In this document: in pieces, positions 43,136-52,038 of the stretch
Layout of the letters: every line of letters starts with the position of its first letter
Numbering within the stretch: the stretch's first letter is position 1
NCBI GenBank assembly: GCA_963775875.1
Contig: CAVZKP010000014.1
Coordinates: forward strand, 372,001-436,000
Reading direction: 5' to 3'
DNA from: AP-15 sp963775875
GTDB taxonomy: Bacteria > Pseudomonadota > Alphaproteobacteria > ATCC43930 > CGMCC-115725
Length of the DNA stretch: 64,000 bases
Notes under the pieces: generated by a model
Told to the model about the DNA's origin: nothing
Seen by the model: the letters and a program-made list of their open reading frames with translations, nothing else
Databases searched by the model: none
Program-made: the position numbers and the translations under genes

Positions 43136-43603
43136 ATGTTTGTCCGAACTTGTCGCAGATTGGCCTGCAAGCTTCTTGCAGGGCTGACGGTCCTATGTGT
43201 TCTCTCGGCAGGCGCCTTCGCGCAGAGTGCGCCCCCTTCCCGAGCTTCGGGCAGCGTCAGCATCCATCAGGTGCAGGTCGCGTTTATCGGCAGCGGCGCG
43301 GTCGGCGGAGGAACCTTGTACTTCCACGGCCGGAGCTACCCATTCAAACTTGGCGGCCTGGGGATAGGGGGAATCGGGATTTCGACGCTCGATGCCGCCG
43401 GCAGCGTGTACAACCTCCGCCGACTCGAAGACTTTAACGGCGTTTATGGCCAGGCGCGCACGGGGTGGGCCGTGGGCGAACAGGGCAAAGGCCAGATGTG
43501 GCTGCAAAACTCCAACGGCGTTTATCTGCATTTGAGGGCCAGGCGCCGAGGACTGTCGCTAAGCCTCGGAGCCGACGGTATGGTCGTCCGTTTGGGCTCG
43601 TAA
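43136..43603 (+). CDS. Secreted beta-rich hypothetical protein
   Basis: 155 residues from the ATG at 43136 (AAGGGAAAA upstream). The signal peptide ends near AGAFA (residue 29). The body has strands such as QVQVAFIGSGAVGGGTLYFH, GLGIGGIGISTLDAAGSVYN and QARTGWAVGEQG, ending with glycine/leucine-rich strands (RRRGLSLSLGADGMVVRLG). I recall similar GGGTLYF...GLGIGGIG proteins in Alphaproteobacteria, some resembling EipA-like (DUF1134-type) envelope proteins, but I cannot name the family firmly. Probably periplasmic, of unknown role. Confidence 0.7.
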   Translation: MFVRTCRRLACKLLAGLTVLCVLSAGAFAQSAPPSRASGSVSIHQVQVAFIGSGAVGGGTLYFHGRSYPFKLGGLGIGGIGISTLDAAGSVYNLRRLEDFNGVYGQARTGWAVGEQGKGQMWLQNSNGVYLHLRARRRGLSLSLGADGMVVRLGS

Positions 43604-43614
43604 AGGCCGCCTTC

Positions 43615-44835
43615 CTACGAGTCCTTGACCGCCGGGGACTTTTCGGATGAACGCCCCACCATCGCCTTTACCAGCGGGTTTGCGGTTACGCCATGAGCGA
43701 TGACGCTCAATAGAACGGTGCCTCCGGCTACGGCGATGATCGTGTCGTTTCCGGGCAGCTTCTCGTTCAGGATGATCACCCCGAACACGATCGTGGCGAG
43801 CCCGCGCGGGCCGAACCAGGCGATGAACAGCTTGTCCGCAGCGCGCATCCCCGATCCGGCGAGGCACAGAAACACAGGACCCATTCGGATCAGGGTCAAG
43901 CTGAGCACGGCATAAAGCAGCGCCGGCCAGGTGAGTCGCGCGACGATCGGGGCAAGCGCCCCGATCCCGAACGCGATCCATGTTAGGAGCGCCAGAGCCT
44001 CCCCGGTGGCAACGGCGCCGCGGAGCAGCTCCTCTTTGTGATGCTGGCGCAGCCCGCTCAACAGCAGCCCGCCGACAAAGCAGGCGATGAAGCCGCTGCC
44101 GCCCGCCGCCTGAGCCGCGGCAAAGCACGCGGCTGCCAGAGCGACGATCGGAACTTCCTCCCAGTGCTCGCTGATCCAACCCTGCCGCTCGGCAAATCGC
44201 AGCATCAAGGTGGTCAGCCAGGTCAGCGCGACGCCAACCAACGTGCCGATGCCAAGCTCTTCGACGACCACCCGGATTGCGTGGACCATCGTCGCGTGCT
44301 CGATCTGGGTTTCGACAGCAAGCCCCAGCAGCAGCACGACGATCGGCACGCAGATGCCGTCATTGAGGCCGCTCTCGAGGTTGAGCGCCTCGCGCATCAC
44401 CGCCGGAACGGTGGGGTTCGTCACCACCGGTTTGCCGAGCGCCGCGTCGGTCGGAGCGAGTATCGCCGCCAGCAAGGCCATTTCGAGCGGGGCGATGCCG
44501 GGAAAGAGGACCATCGCGGCGAGGAAACCGAGCACGATCGTCAGCGGCAGCCCGATCAGCAGCAGCCTTTCGGGGACGCCGATGTGTCGCCTGACGACGT
44601 CGAAATCCGCGTTGGCCGCATCGGTGAACAAAACCATGGCGAGCGTCAGCTCCGCCAGGGTGCGCAATCCGTCAGCACCGAGGTTGAGCCGAACCAGGCC
44701 CAGGCCGTAGGGCCCAAGCAGCAGGCCGCCCGCGGTAAACACGATCGGGCCACTGAGCCACGACCGTTCGATCCGGCCCGCGACCGCGCTGTAGATCAGC
44801 AAAAAGCCGGCGAGGATAGCGGCATTCTGGTACAT
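43615..44835 (-). CDS. Cation:proton antiporter (CPA1/NhaP-like)
   Basis: 406 residues from ATG TAC CAG at 44835 (GGGAAACG upstream); the longer reading starts at a TTG. About 12 membrane segments. The unwound ion-site helix has ILAPTDAALGKPVVTN (the Asp of the CPA1 PTDA motif) and LNLESGLNDGICVPIVV (the Asp of the SGLNDG motif). Both are hallmarks of NhaP-type Na+(K+)/H+ antiporters. Inner membrane; pH and cation homeostasis. The tail after ANPLVKAM is short, without a TrkA-type regulatory domain. Divergent from the PPK2 pseudogene. Confidence 0.9.
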   Translation of the reverse strand: MYQNAAILAGFLLIYSAVAGRIERSWLSGPIVFTAGGLLLGPYGLGLVRLNLGADGLRTLAELTLAMVLFTDAANADFDVVRRHIGVPERLLLIGLPLTIVLGFLAAMVLFPGIAPLEMALLAAILAPTDAALGKPVVTNPTVPAVMREALNLESGLNDGICVPIVVLLLGLAVETQIEHATMVHAIRVVVEELGIGTLVGVALTWLTTLMLRFAERQGWISEHWEEVPIVALAAACFAAAQAAGGSGFIACFVGGLLLSGLRQHHKEELLRGAVATGEALALLTWIAFGIGALAPIVARLTWPALLYAVLSLTLIRMGPVFLCLAGSGMRAADKLFIAWFGPRGLATIVFGVIILNEKLPGNDTIIAVAGGTVLLSVIAHGVTANPLVKAMVGRSSEKSPAVKDS

Positions 44836-44960
44836 GTCTAACGTTTCCCGAACATGCGGCGAATTCAATCTGGCACTTGCGGTCCGCAGGCCTTGAACTG
44901 AATCATCTGTCGAATTCGCTATGGATGCGAAGTTGAGGATGCGGATTGGAGGATAAACCG

Positions 44961-45768
44961 ATGTCCAACGGCAAGAATGACGCTCACGACGCCGGCGGCA
45001 AGCTGAAACGCAAGGAATACGAGCGCGAACTTGCCCGTCTCCATGTCGAGTTCGTCAAGCTTCAGCAATGGGTGGTGGATAAGGGGGTGAAGGCCTGCAT
45101 CGTTTTCGAGGGGCGCGAGGGGCGGGAAAGGCGGCACGATCAAGGCGATGACCGAGCGGGTCAGCCCGCGTATCTTCCGGGTTGTGGCGCTTCCAGCGCC
45201 GACCGAACGCGAAAAGACTCAGATGTACACCCAGCGCTACCTTCCCCATCTGCCGGCAGCCGGGGAGATCGTGATTTTGACCGCAGCTGGTACAACCGGG
45301 CCGGCGTTGAGCGCGTAATGGGATTCTGCACCGAGGACCAAGCCAACCTCTTCCTGCGAATGATCCCGGGAGTCGAAAAAAGCCATCATCGACTCTGGCA
45401 TAATATTATTAAAATATTGGTTGGAGGTTATCCCGAAGAGCAGACGAGACGACTTCGAGGCACGCCTCGATGACGACCGTAAGATTTGGAAGTTATCCGA
45501 CATGGACCTCAAATCGTATTCTCTCTGGTACGGCTATTCGCGGGCGCGCGATGAGATGTTCCTCGCCACCGACACGTCATGGGCGCCGTGGTATGTCGTC
45601 CATTCCGACAATAAGCGCCGGGCGCGGCTGAATGCTCTCACTCACATCCTGAGCAAAATCCCCTATAAGGATCTAATGCGCCCAAAGGTCGAATTGCCAA
45701 AACGCCAACATCGTGGCGACTATAAGGAGACCAACTACCCGTTCAGGGTCATCCCGGAGGTATCCTGA
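44961..45768 (+). pseudogene. Polyphosphate kinase 2 (PPK2), destroyed by several frame shifts
   Basis: From the ATG at 44961 (GGAGGATAAACCG) the frame reads LKRKEYERELARLHVEFVKL and KACIVFEGR. The Walker-A-like GRDGAGKGGTIK block is then frame-broken near 45113-45130. Other frames carry TERVSPRIFRVVALPAPTER and PHLPAAGEIVI, then FDRSWYNRAGVERVMGFC, then a break in the AAAAAA run near 45380. The last frame gives IWKLSDMDLKSYSLWYGYSR and YPFRVIPEVS to TGA 45766-45768. At least four shifts in 800 bp show loss of function, not a single error. PPK2 uses polyphosphate to phosphorylate nucleotides. It starts divergently from the antiporter gene. Confidence 0.85.
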
Positions 45769-45942
45769 AGCGGTTTTTTGACCTTACGGACGCCCTTGTT
45801 GAAAGGTCTTTGGATAACCGGACGGTTGCGCACAGGCCGGGTGCTCTCCGCTTGCCCAGCGATTTGCGCCGGTGCCAAGGCCTCGCTGGCCCGAATGGCG
45901 AGGTCGGCCGGCATATAGCGGATCCTCGCTGATTGACGACAT

Positions 45943-45962
45943 AAAGATATCTGAATATCTTT
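45943..45962. promoter_or_regulatory. Candidate operator dyad upstream of ahcY
   Basis: AAAGATAT-CTGA-ATATCTTT is a perfect 8-bp inverted repeat with a 4-bp centre, 64 bp before the ahcY start, in an AT-rich patch that contrasts with the GC-rich genome. ATAAAGATAT-type dyads are known upstream of metK and ahcY in Alphaproteobacteria, where ArsR-type SAM-cycle regulators (SahR/SamR) act. No such regulator gene is in the window, so the assignment is inferred. Confidence 0.55.
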
Positions 45963-46025
45963 CTTCGAAATTTAAAAGCCAGCGCAAAGCCGCCGCACCG
46001 CGGCAATGCCGAGAGGAGAGCTCAA

Positions 46026-47321
46026 ATGCCCGCTTCGACAGATTATAAGGTTGCCGACATCTCTCTCGCCGATTGGGGGCGGCGTGAAATCGCGATCGCC
46101 GAAACCGAGATGCCGGGGCTGATGGCGTTGCGTGAGGAGTTCGGCTCGGCCCAGCCGCTCGCGGGCGCGCGCATCGTCGGCTGCCTGCATATGACAATTC
46201 AGACCGCGGTGCTGATCGAAACCCTAACCCATCTCGGCGCCACGGTGCGCTGGAGCTCGTGCAACATCTTCTCGACCCAGGACCACGCCGCCGCCGCGAT
46301 TGCCGCGCGCGGCGTCCCGGTCTTCGCCTGGAAAGGGGAGACCGAGGAGGAGTACGAATGGTGCATCGAGCAGACCCTGCGCGGACCAGATGGTTGGACC
46401 CCGAACATGGTGCTCGACGATGGCGGCGACGCGACCAAGATCCTGCACGACCAGCACCCCGATCTGTTGCGCCATGTCCGCGGCATCTCCGAGGAGACCA
46501 CGACCGGGGTCAACCGGCTTTATGAGATGATGCGCGAAGGGGCGTTGAAGGCGCCGGCGATCAACGTCAATGACAGCGTCACCAAGTCGAAATTCGACAA
46601 TCTTTACGGCTGCCGCGAGAGCCTGGTCGACGGGATCAAGCGCGCCACCGACGTGATGCTCGCCGGTAAGCTCGCGGTGGTCTGCGGCTTCGGCAATGTC
46701 GGCAAGGGCTCGGCCGCGAGCCTCAGGAGTCAGGGCGCCCGCGTCATGGTCACCGAGATCGACCCGATCTGCGCGCTGCAGGCGGCGATGGAGGGCTACC
46801 AGGTGACGACGATGGAGGACGCGGCAGCAGTGGGCGACATCTTCGTCACCGCCACCGGCGACATCGATGTGATTACTATCGACCATATGCGCCAGATGAA
46901 GGATCGCGCCATCGTCTGCAACATCGGCCATTTCGACAGCGAGATCCAGATCGAGGCCTTGCGCAACTACCCCTGGGAGGAAGTGAAACCGCAGGTCGAC
47001 GAGGTCGTCTTTCCCGATGGCAGGCGGTTGATCGTTCTCGCCAAGGGCCGGTTGGTCAATCTAGGTTGCGCAACCGGCCATCCGAGCTTTGTGATGAGCG
47101 CGTCCTTTACCAACCAGGTGCTGGCCCAGATCGAGCTGTGGACCAACCACGGCAAATATGAAAACAAGGTCTATGTGCTACCCAAGCATCTCGATGAAAA
47201 AGTCGCCGCCCTGCACCTCGACAAGCTCGGGGTCAAGCTGACCCGCCTCAGCCCGGCCCAGGCCGGCTATCTCGGCCTCGACCGCACGGGTCCGTTCAAA
47301 CCGGAGCATTACCGCTACTAA
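46026..47321 (+). CDS. ahcY: Adenosylhomocysteinase
   Basis: 431 residues. The NAD-binding loop GFGNVGKG begins at residue 221 (the usual sequence has a similar GxGxxGKG). Substrate and catalytic segments are HMTIQTAVLIETL, CNIFSTQDHAAAAIA, VNDSVTKSKFDN, NIGHFDSEIQ and the C-terminal KPEHYRY that closes over NAD of the neighbouring subunit. The enzyme splits S-adenosylhomocysteine to adenosine and homocysteine, removing the inhibitor of methyltransferases. Start at the ATG with GAGAGGAG upstream. A candidate SAM-cycle operator lies 64 bp before it. A PAS histidine kinase gene follows. Confidence 0.97.
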   Translation: MPASTDYKVADISLADWGRREIAIAETEMPGLMALREEFGSAQPLAGARIVGCLHMTIQTAVLIETLTHLGATVRWSSCNIFSTQDHAAAAIAARGVPVFAWKGETEEEYEWCIEQTLRGPDGWTPNMVLDDGGDATKILHDQHPDLLRHVRGISEETTTGVNRLYEMMREGALKAPAINVNDSVTKSKFDNLYGCRESLVDGIKRATDVMLAGKLAVVCGFGNVGKGSAASLRSQGARVMVTEIDPICALQAAMEGYQVTTMEDAAAVGDIFVTATGDIDVITIDHMRQMKDRAIVCNIGHFDSEIQIEALRNYPWEEVKPQVDEVVFPDGRRLIVLAKGRLVNLGCATGHPSFVMSASFTNQVLAQIELWTNHGKYENKVYVLPKHLDEKVAALHLDKLGVKLTRLSPAQAGYLGLDRTGPFKPEHYRY

Positions 47322-47462
47322 TCCCCCTAGCGAAAAATTAGCGACACGGTATGGACAAATCGGAAACAAATCCCTTTTCATTTGGGAAATTCGCCCCATA
47401 ATAGCCGTATCAGGAGGTCGGCCTAACCGCCTCCATAACCACCGGTAGTAAATGGGGTGGTC

Positions 47463-49523
47463 ATGGTCACAGCAAGCGCCAGCACATTCGCGACCATGCT
47501 CGCAATCGGCTTCGGCGCGTTGTGGTTCGATTGCCAGCGCCGATTGCGCGCGCGCGGCCGGATGATCGCCGAGATCGAGCACGGCCGTATCGAGGCAGCA
47601 GCAACCGCGCAGCACGCGAGCGAGGAGGCCGCAAGGTTGCGCGAGGCGCTCGATGCGCTGGCGACCCCGGTTTGGCGGCGCAACCGGGATCGTGCTCTCG
47701 TCGATTGCAATCGCAACTATGCCGCTGCACTTGGCGCGAGCCGCGAAGTAGTGCTTGCCGAAGGTCTTGAGCTCGTTCGCGCCGGCCGCGGGGAACCAGT
47801 CGCGCCAGACGCCATCACCGCGCCTCCGGTCAGGACCCACGTCGTCATCGATGGCCGGCGGCGGCTGCTCGAAGTGAGCGAAGTGGCCTGCGCCGACGGT
47901 GGCGCGATCAACTATGCCCTCGACCGCACCGACGTTGAAAGCGCGGCGGCCGAGCTGCGGCGGCATCTCGACGCGCATGCCGCCGTGCTCGAAGGTATTT
48001 CTGCCGCAGTCGCGATCTTCGGACCGGATCAGCGACTCCACTTCTTCAATACCGCCTTTTCTCGACTGTGGGCGCTCGACGCAACCTGGCTCGCCGCGGA
48101 GCCGACGCTCGGCGAGTTACTCGACCAATTGCGGGCGTCGCGGAGTTTTCCGGAATTTGCCGATTTCCGCGCGTTCAAGCGCGAGCGCGGCGAAATGTTC
48201 ACCTCGCTGATCGAGCCGCGGCACGAACTGATCCATCTGCCGGACGGGCGCACCTTGCAGCTGACTGTGTCGCCGCACCCGTTTGGCGGACTAACCTTTG
48301 CGTACGACGATGTCAGCGAACGGCTGGCGCTCGAATGCTCATACAACACACTGATCCAGGTGCAGCGCGCGACCCTCGACCATCTGTTCGAGGGGATTGC
48401 CGTCTATGGCAGCGATGGCCGGCTCAAGCTTCACAATCCCGCTTTTCGGGCGATGTGGGGATTGTTGGAGGCGGATGTCGCCGGTGAACCGCACATCAGC
48501 GAAATCATCGAGAAAACCCGCGATCTGATCGACGACGGCGGTGACTGGGCGGCTCATAAAGCGCGCATCGTCGCCGAAGTCACGACGCGGGTCTTGAGCA
48601 GCGGTCCCCTCCATCGCCGCGATGGCTCGGTGCTGCAGGTAGCGAGCGTGCCGCTGCCCGATGGCGAGGTGCTGCTGACTTATCTCGATATCAGCGACAC
48701 CGCCCGGGTGGAGCGTGCGTTACGCGAGCGCAACGAAGCGCTCGAGACTGCCGGGCGCCTCAAGAGCGAATTCATTGCCAGCGTCTCGCACGAGCTGCGC
48801 ACCCCGCTTAATACTATTATTGGCTTTGCCGAGATTCTCCATAACCAGTATTTCGGGTCGCTCAACTCGAGCCAGGCTGAATACGGCCGCGGCATTCTCG
48901 ACAGCTCGCATCAGCTGATGACTTTGATCGACGACATCCTCGACCTGGCGACGATCGAAGCCGGCTACATGGAACTGGAGCGGGATCGGGTCGAAATCCC
49001 CGAAATGCTACATGCTGTGAGAAACCTGACTCGCGAGCGCGCGCGTAGTCGGGGGCTCGAAATCAGCTTGCGATGCTCCTCGCAGATCGGCGTCATCGAG
49101 GCTGACGAGCGCCGCCTCAAACAGGCTCTCTTCAATCTGATTTCCAATGCGATCAAATTCACCCCGCCCGGTGGTGCAATCAGCATCGGGGCCGAGCGCT
49201 GCGGCGGCGATCTGCTGCTGAGCGTCGCCGATACCGGTATCGGCATCGCGCCGGCGGACCAGCTGCGAGTTTTCGATAAATTCGCGCGCCGTAAGCGGCA
49301 CTCGAGCTCCGGGCTCGGGCTGTCCCTGGTCAAGAGCCTGATCGAACTGCATGGCGGAGCGGTGGAAATCGAATCGGCTTTGGGGCGCGGAACCCGCGTC
49401 ATCTGCCGGCTGCCGACGGGCCATGAACCGGCCGCGTATCATGCAAACGCGATAACACAAGCCGCCGACGGCACTGACGATGCGTCGGTAGCAACCGAGA
49501 CCGAACCGGCATCGGTTTATTAA
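47463..49523 (+). CDS. PAS-domain sensor histidine kinase, DivL-like by synteny
   Basis: 686 residues from the ATG at 47463 (GGGGTGG upstream). An N-terminal hydrophobic segment (about 5-25) is followed by a coiled coil. Three PAS-like stretches follow (about 55-150, 165-290 and 295-425, with LDHLFEGIAVYGSDGRLKLH). The HisKA box SVSHELRTPLN has the phosphorylatable His443 and the ATPase N box is LFNLISNAIKFTPPGG, with G boxes ADTGIGI and SSGLGLSLV. No receiver domain. Its position between ahcY and tsaE, and its architecture, match the locus of the cell-cycle kinase DivL of other Alphaproteobacteria. In Caulobacter DivL has Tyr at this site; here it is His. No response regulator is adjacent. 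Confidence 0.92.
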   Translation: MVTASASTFATMLAIGFGALWFDCQRRLRARGRMIAEIEHGRIEAAATAQHASEEAARLREALDALATPVWRRNRDRALVDCNRNYAAALGASREVVLAEGLELVRAGRGEPVAPDAITAPPVRTHVVIDGRRRLLEVSEVACADGGAINYALDRTDVESAAAELRRHLDAHAAVLEGISAAVAIFGPDQRLHFFNTAFSRLWALDATWLAAEPTLGELLDQLRASRSFPEFADFRAFKRERGEMFTSLIEPRHELIHLPDGRTLQLTVSPHPFGGLTFAYDDVSERLALECSYNTLIQVQRATLDHLFEGIAVYGSDGRLKLHNPAFRAMWGLLEADVAGEPHISEIIEKTRDLIDDGGDWAAHKARIVAEVTTRVLSSGPLHRRDGSVLQVASVPLPDGEVLLTYLDISDTARVERALRERNEALETAGRLKSEFIASVSHELRTPLNTIIGFAEILHNQYFGSLNSSQAEYGRGILDSSHQLMTLIDDILDLATIEAGYMELERDRVEIPEMLHAVRNLTRERARSRGLEISLRCSSQIGVIEADERRLKQALFNLISNAIKFTPPGGAISIGAERCGGDLLLSVADTGIGIAPADQLRVFDKFARRKRHSSSGLGLSLVKSLIELHGGAVEIESALGRGTRVICRLPTGHEPAAYHANAITQAADGTDDASVATETEPASVY

Positions 49524-49755
49524 ATCGCGGTCCGATGTTGATCCGCGAATGAACGCGGGGCGGTGTCTCGCCCGGACAAGCGCGATCGATGCGGCGTCGA
49601 TTCGCTCGAGCGCGCGGCAGAACAGCGGCCGGCGCGATGCAGCAAACAGTTGGCCCCGATCGGTTTCGGCGCGAACCTGAGCTCGGGCGGAGGAGGATGA
49701 TCGTGGTTCCTGGCAAATCTTGCGTATTTCGCCGGCAACCCTATACAACGCTTGG

Positions 49756-50223
49756 GTGACGCCCGTATTCGATCTGCCCAAAGAAGCCGCCACTGCGGCG
49801 CTCGCTGCCCGGCTCGCGGCGGTAGCCCGACTTGGCGACATTATCGCACTCAAAGGCGATCTCGGCGTCGGCAAGACGAGTTTCGCGCGGGCCTTTATCC
49901 GTGCCCGCACCAAAGCCCAGGAGGAGGTGCCGAGCCCAACTTTCACCCTGGTCCAGACCTATCAGACTGAGGGCGCCGCGATCTGGCATTTCGATCTCTA
50001 TCGCCTCCGCTCCGCCGAGGAAGTCTGGGAACTTGGTATTGAGGACGCCTTCGGCTCCGGCATTTCGCTGATCGAATGGCCGGACCGTCTCGGCCCCCTG
50101 CTGCCACAGCGCCGTCTCGAAATCTCCCTGAGCTTTGGCGATCGGCCGGAAGCGCGGCGTGCCATCATCTTCGGCGGCGCCGAATGGCGAGATCGCCTGG
50201 AAGGGATGGCCGGCGATGGCTGA
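49756..50223 (+). CDS. tsaE: tRNA threonylcarbamoyladenosine biosynthesis ATPase TsaE
   Basis: 155 residues from the GTG at 49756; a TTG at 49720 in the same frame is less likely. Walker A GDLGVGKTSFARAFI (Lys40), VPSPTFTLVQTY and WHFDLYRL, then ISLIEWPDRL, are TsaE signatures. It is the ATPase that recycles the TsaBD complex making t6A37 on tRNAs reading ANN codons. Its stop overlaps the AmgK start by a few bases, so it opens the tsaE-amgK-murU-addB-addA cluster. A 20-codon frame (49697-49759) ends in the overlapping GTGA and might couple translation. Confidence 0.9.
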   Translation: MTPVFDLPKEAATAALAARLAAVARLGDIIALKGDLGVGKTSFARAFIRARTKAQEEVPSPTFTLVQTYQTEGAAIWHFDLYRLRSAEEVWELGIEDAFGSGISLIEWPDRLGPLLPQRRLEISLSFGDRPEARRAIIFGGAEWRDRLEGMAGDG

Positions 50224-51298
50224 CCCCGGTACAGCGGGTATCCCAGACGGATCAGGCAACGGCTTCGTCGCACTCCGATCGGCTCTTTCCTCGCGGAAGC
50301 CGGCCATGGCGGCATTTCTCGAAGCCAATGGCTGGGGCGGTATCGTGCCGACCCCGCTCGCCGGCGACGCGTCTTTTCGCTCCTATTATCGGGTCTGCCG
50401 TGGCCACCGCAGCGCGGTGGTAATGGACGCGCCGCCGCCGCAGGAGGAGGTCGGCCCGTTTATCGCAGTCGCGGCGATCCTGCGCGATCTCGGGCTCAGC
50501 GCCCCGGAGGTGCTCGCCGAAAATCGCGTCGAAGGCTTTCTGCTGATCGAGGATTTCGGCGACGATACGTATACCCGGCTGTTGCGACGCGGCGCCGACG
50601 AACCCGCTCTCTACGCGCTTGCGATCGACACATTGGTGACGCTGCAGCGCGCGGTCGAGGTGACAGGCTGCCCGGATTTGGGGCCTTACGACGTAGAGCG
50701 GCTGCTGGCCGAAGCAGTCTTGCTGGTCGATTGGTATATGCCATCGGTGCTCGGGGTGCCGGTCGGCCGCGCGCTTCGCGAGGAGTATCTGGCGCTGTGG
50801 CGGTCGGTCTTGACCGAGGTTGCCAGCCACTTCCGCCCGACCATCGTCCTCCGCGACTTTCATATCGACAATCTGATGCTGCTGCCGAACCGAGCGGGAG
50901 TCCGAGGCTGCGGGCTGCTCGATTTCCAGGACGCCGTATTGGGCGCGCCCGCTTATGACTTGGTCTCGCTTTTGAGGGATGCGCGCCGGGACGTGTCCGA
51001 GGGGCTGCGCCAAGCTATGACCGAACGCTACCTCGCCGCCTTCCCTGCGGCCGACCGCGCAAACCTCGAAGGTTCCGCTGCGATTCTGGCCGCCCAGCGC
51101 AACTGCAAGATCCTCGGGATCTTCTCCCGGCTGTGGAGGCGCGACGGCAAACCCGGCTATCTCGCGCACATCCCCCGGCTGTGGCGCATGCTCGATGCCG
51201 ATCTTCGCGACCCGGCGCTCGGCGCTATCGCGCATTGGCTCGATCGCCATCTGCCGCCGGCGGCGCGACGCGTGCCCGACCTCCAGGGTGGCTCGTGA
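50216..51298 (+). CDS. amgK: N-acetylmuramate/N-acetylglucosamine anomeric kinase (AmgK), phosphotransferase family
   Basis: 360 residues from the ATG at 50216 inside the TsaE stop overlap (ATGGCTGA). Aminoglycoside-phosphotransferase fold: LAGDASFRSYYRV, VVMDAPPPQEE (ATP Lys region replaced by MDAPP, as in AmgK), the catalytic loop LRDFHIDNLMLL (Asp, His, Asn) and the metal loop LLDFQDAVLGAPAYDLVSLL (Asp). AmgK phosphorylates MurNAc and GlcNAc at C1 in peptidoglycan recycling. The adjoining murU gene, coupled by a GTGA overlap, supports this and argues against antibiotic resistance. Confidence 0.88.
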   Translation: MADPGTAGIPDGSGNGFVALRSALSSRKPAMAAFLEANGWGGIVPTPLAGDASFRSYYRVCRGHRSAVVMDAPPPQEEVGPFIAVAAILRDLGLSAPEVLAENRVEGFLLIEDFGDDTYTRLLRRGADEPALYALAIDTLVTLQRAVEVTGCPDLGPYDVERLLAEAVLLVDWYMPSVLGVPVGRALREEYLALWRSVLTEVASHFRPTIVLRDFHIDNLMLLPNRAGVRGCGLLDFQDAVLGAPAYDLVSLLRDARRDVSEGLRQAMTERYLAAFPAADRANLEGSAAILAAQRNCKILGIFSRLWRRDGKPGYLAHIPRLWRMLDADLRDPALGAIAHWLDRHLPPAARRVPDLQGGS

Positions 51299-52017
51299 TC
51301 GCGCCGCCGCGGCGGGCGATGGTACTGGCCGCCGGGCTCGGGACCCGGCTGCGCCCGCTGACTGACACGGTGCCCAAGCCGCTGGTCGAACTCGACGGCC
51401 GCACCTTGCTCGACCATGCAATCGACCGCTTGGTGATGACGGGCGTCGAGCAGGTCGTCGTCAACACCCATTATCTGGCGGCGATGATCGCCGAGCATCT
51501 CGCCAGGCGCGCCCATCCACGGATTGAAATTTCCGAAGAACCCGAATTGCTCGACACCGGCGGTGGCGTCGCCCAGGTTCTACCCTCGCTGGGCGAAGCA
51601 TTTTTCGTCGTCAACGCCGATGTGTTCTGGCTCGACGGCAAGGATTCGGCGTTGCTGCGTCTGGCTCGCGCCTTCGATCCCGAGCGGATGGATGCGGTCT
51701 TGCTGCTGCAGCGCACCGTCAGTGCGGTCGGCTACGAGGGCAGCGGCGATTACCTGCTCGACCCGGCCGGATGTCCGCGCCGCCGCCGCGAGCGCGAAAT
51801 CGCCCCTTATCTGTTCGCCGGCATCCAGCTGTTGCACCGCCGCTTATTCGACGGTTGGACCGACCGCGTGTTCTCGCTGGTCCGCTTGTTCGACCGGGCC
51901 GAACAGGCAGGCCGCCTGCACGCGATCGTGCATGATGGGGAGTGGTATCACATCGGCACGCCGGCCGGGCTGGAGGCCACCCGCTCGCGGCTCGCTTCCC
52001 ACCGCATCGAGCGCTAA
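51295..52017 (+). CDS. murU: N-acetylmuramate alpha-1-phosphate uridylyltransferase (MurU)
   Basis: 240 residues from a GTG at 51295 that overlaps the AmgK stop (GTGA); an ATG at 51319 would start at MVLAAGLGTR. The signature AMVLAAGLGTRLRPLTD, with catalytic Lys and Arg, LLDTGGGV, VVNADVFWL (metal Asp) and GEWYHIGTPAGLEA define the MurU/RmlA-like group. It joins UTP and MurNAc-1-phosphate to UDP-MurNAc. Its position after amgK and before addB matches other Alphaproteobacteria. Confidence 0.9.
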   Translation: MIAPPRRAMVLAAGLGTRLRPLTDTVPKPLVELDGRTLLDHAIDRLVMTGVEQVVVNTHYLAAMIAEHLARRAHPRIEISEEPELLDTGGGVAQVLPSLGEAFFVVNADVFWLDGKDSALLRLARAFDPERMDAVLLLQRTVSAVGYEGSGDYLLDPAGCPRRRREREIAPYLFAGIQLLHRRLFDGWTDRVFSLVRLFDRAEQAGRLHAIVHDGEWYHIGTPAGLEATRSRLASHRIER

Positions 52018-52038
52018 CAATCCGGGAGGAGTGGCGCG

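Noticed and set aside
49697..49759. 20-codon frame ending in the GTGA that begins tsaE
   Set aside because: The purine-rich GGAGG lies only about three bases before its ATG and the peptide has no recognisable feature. It could be a leader for coupling but cannot be supported.
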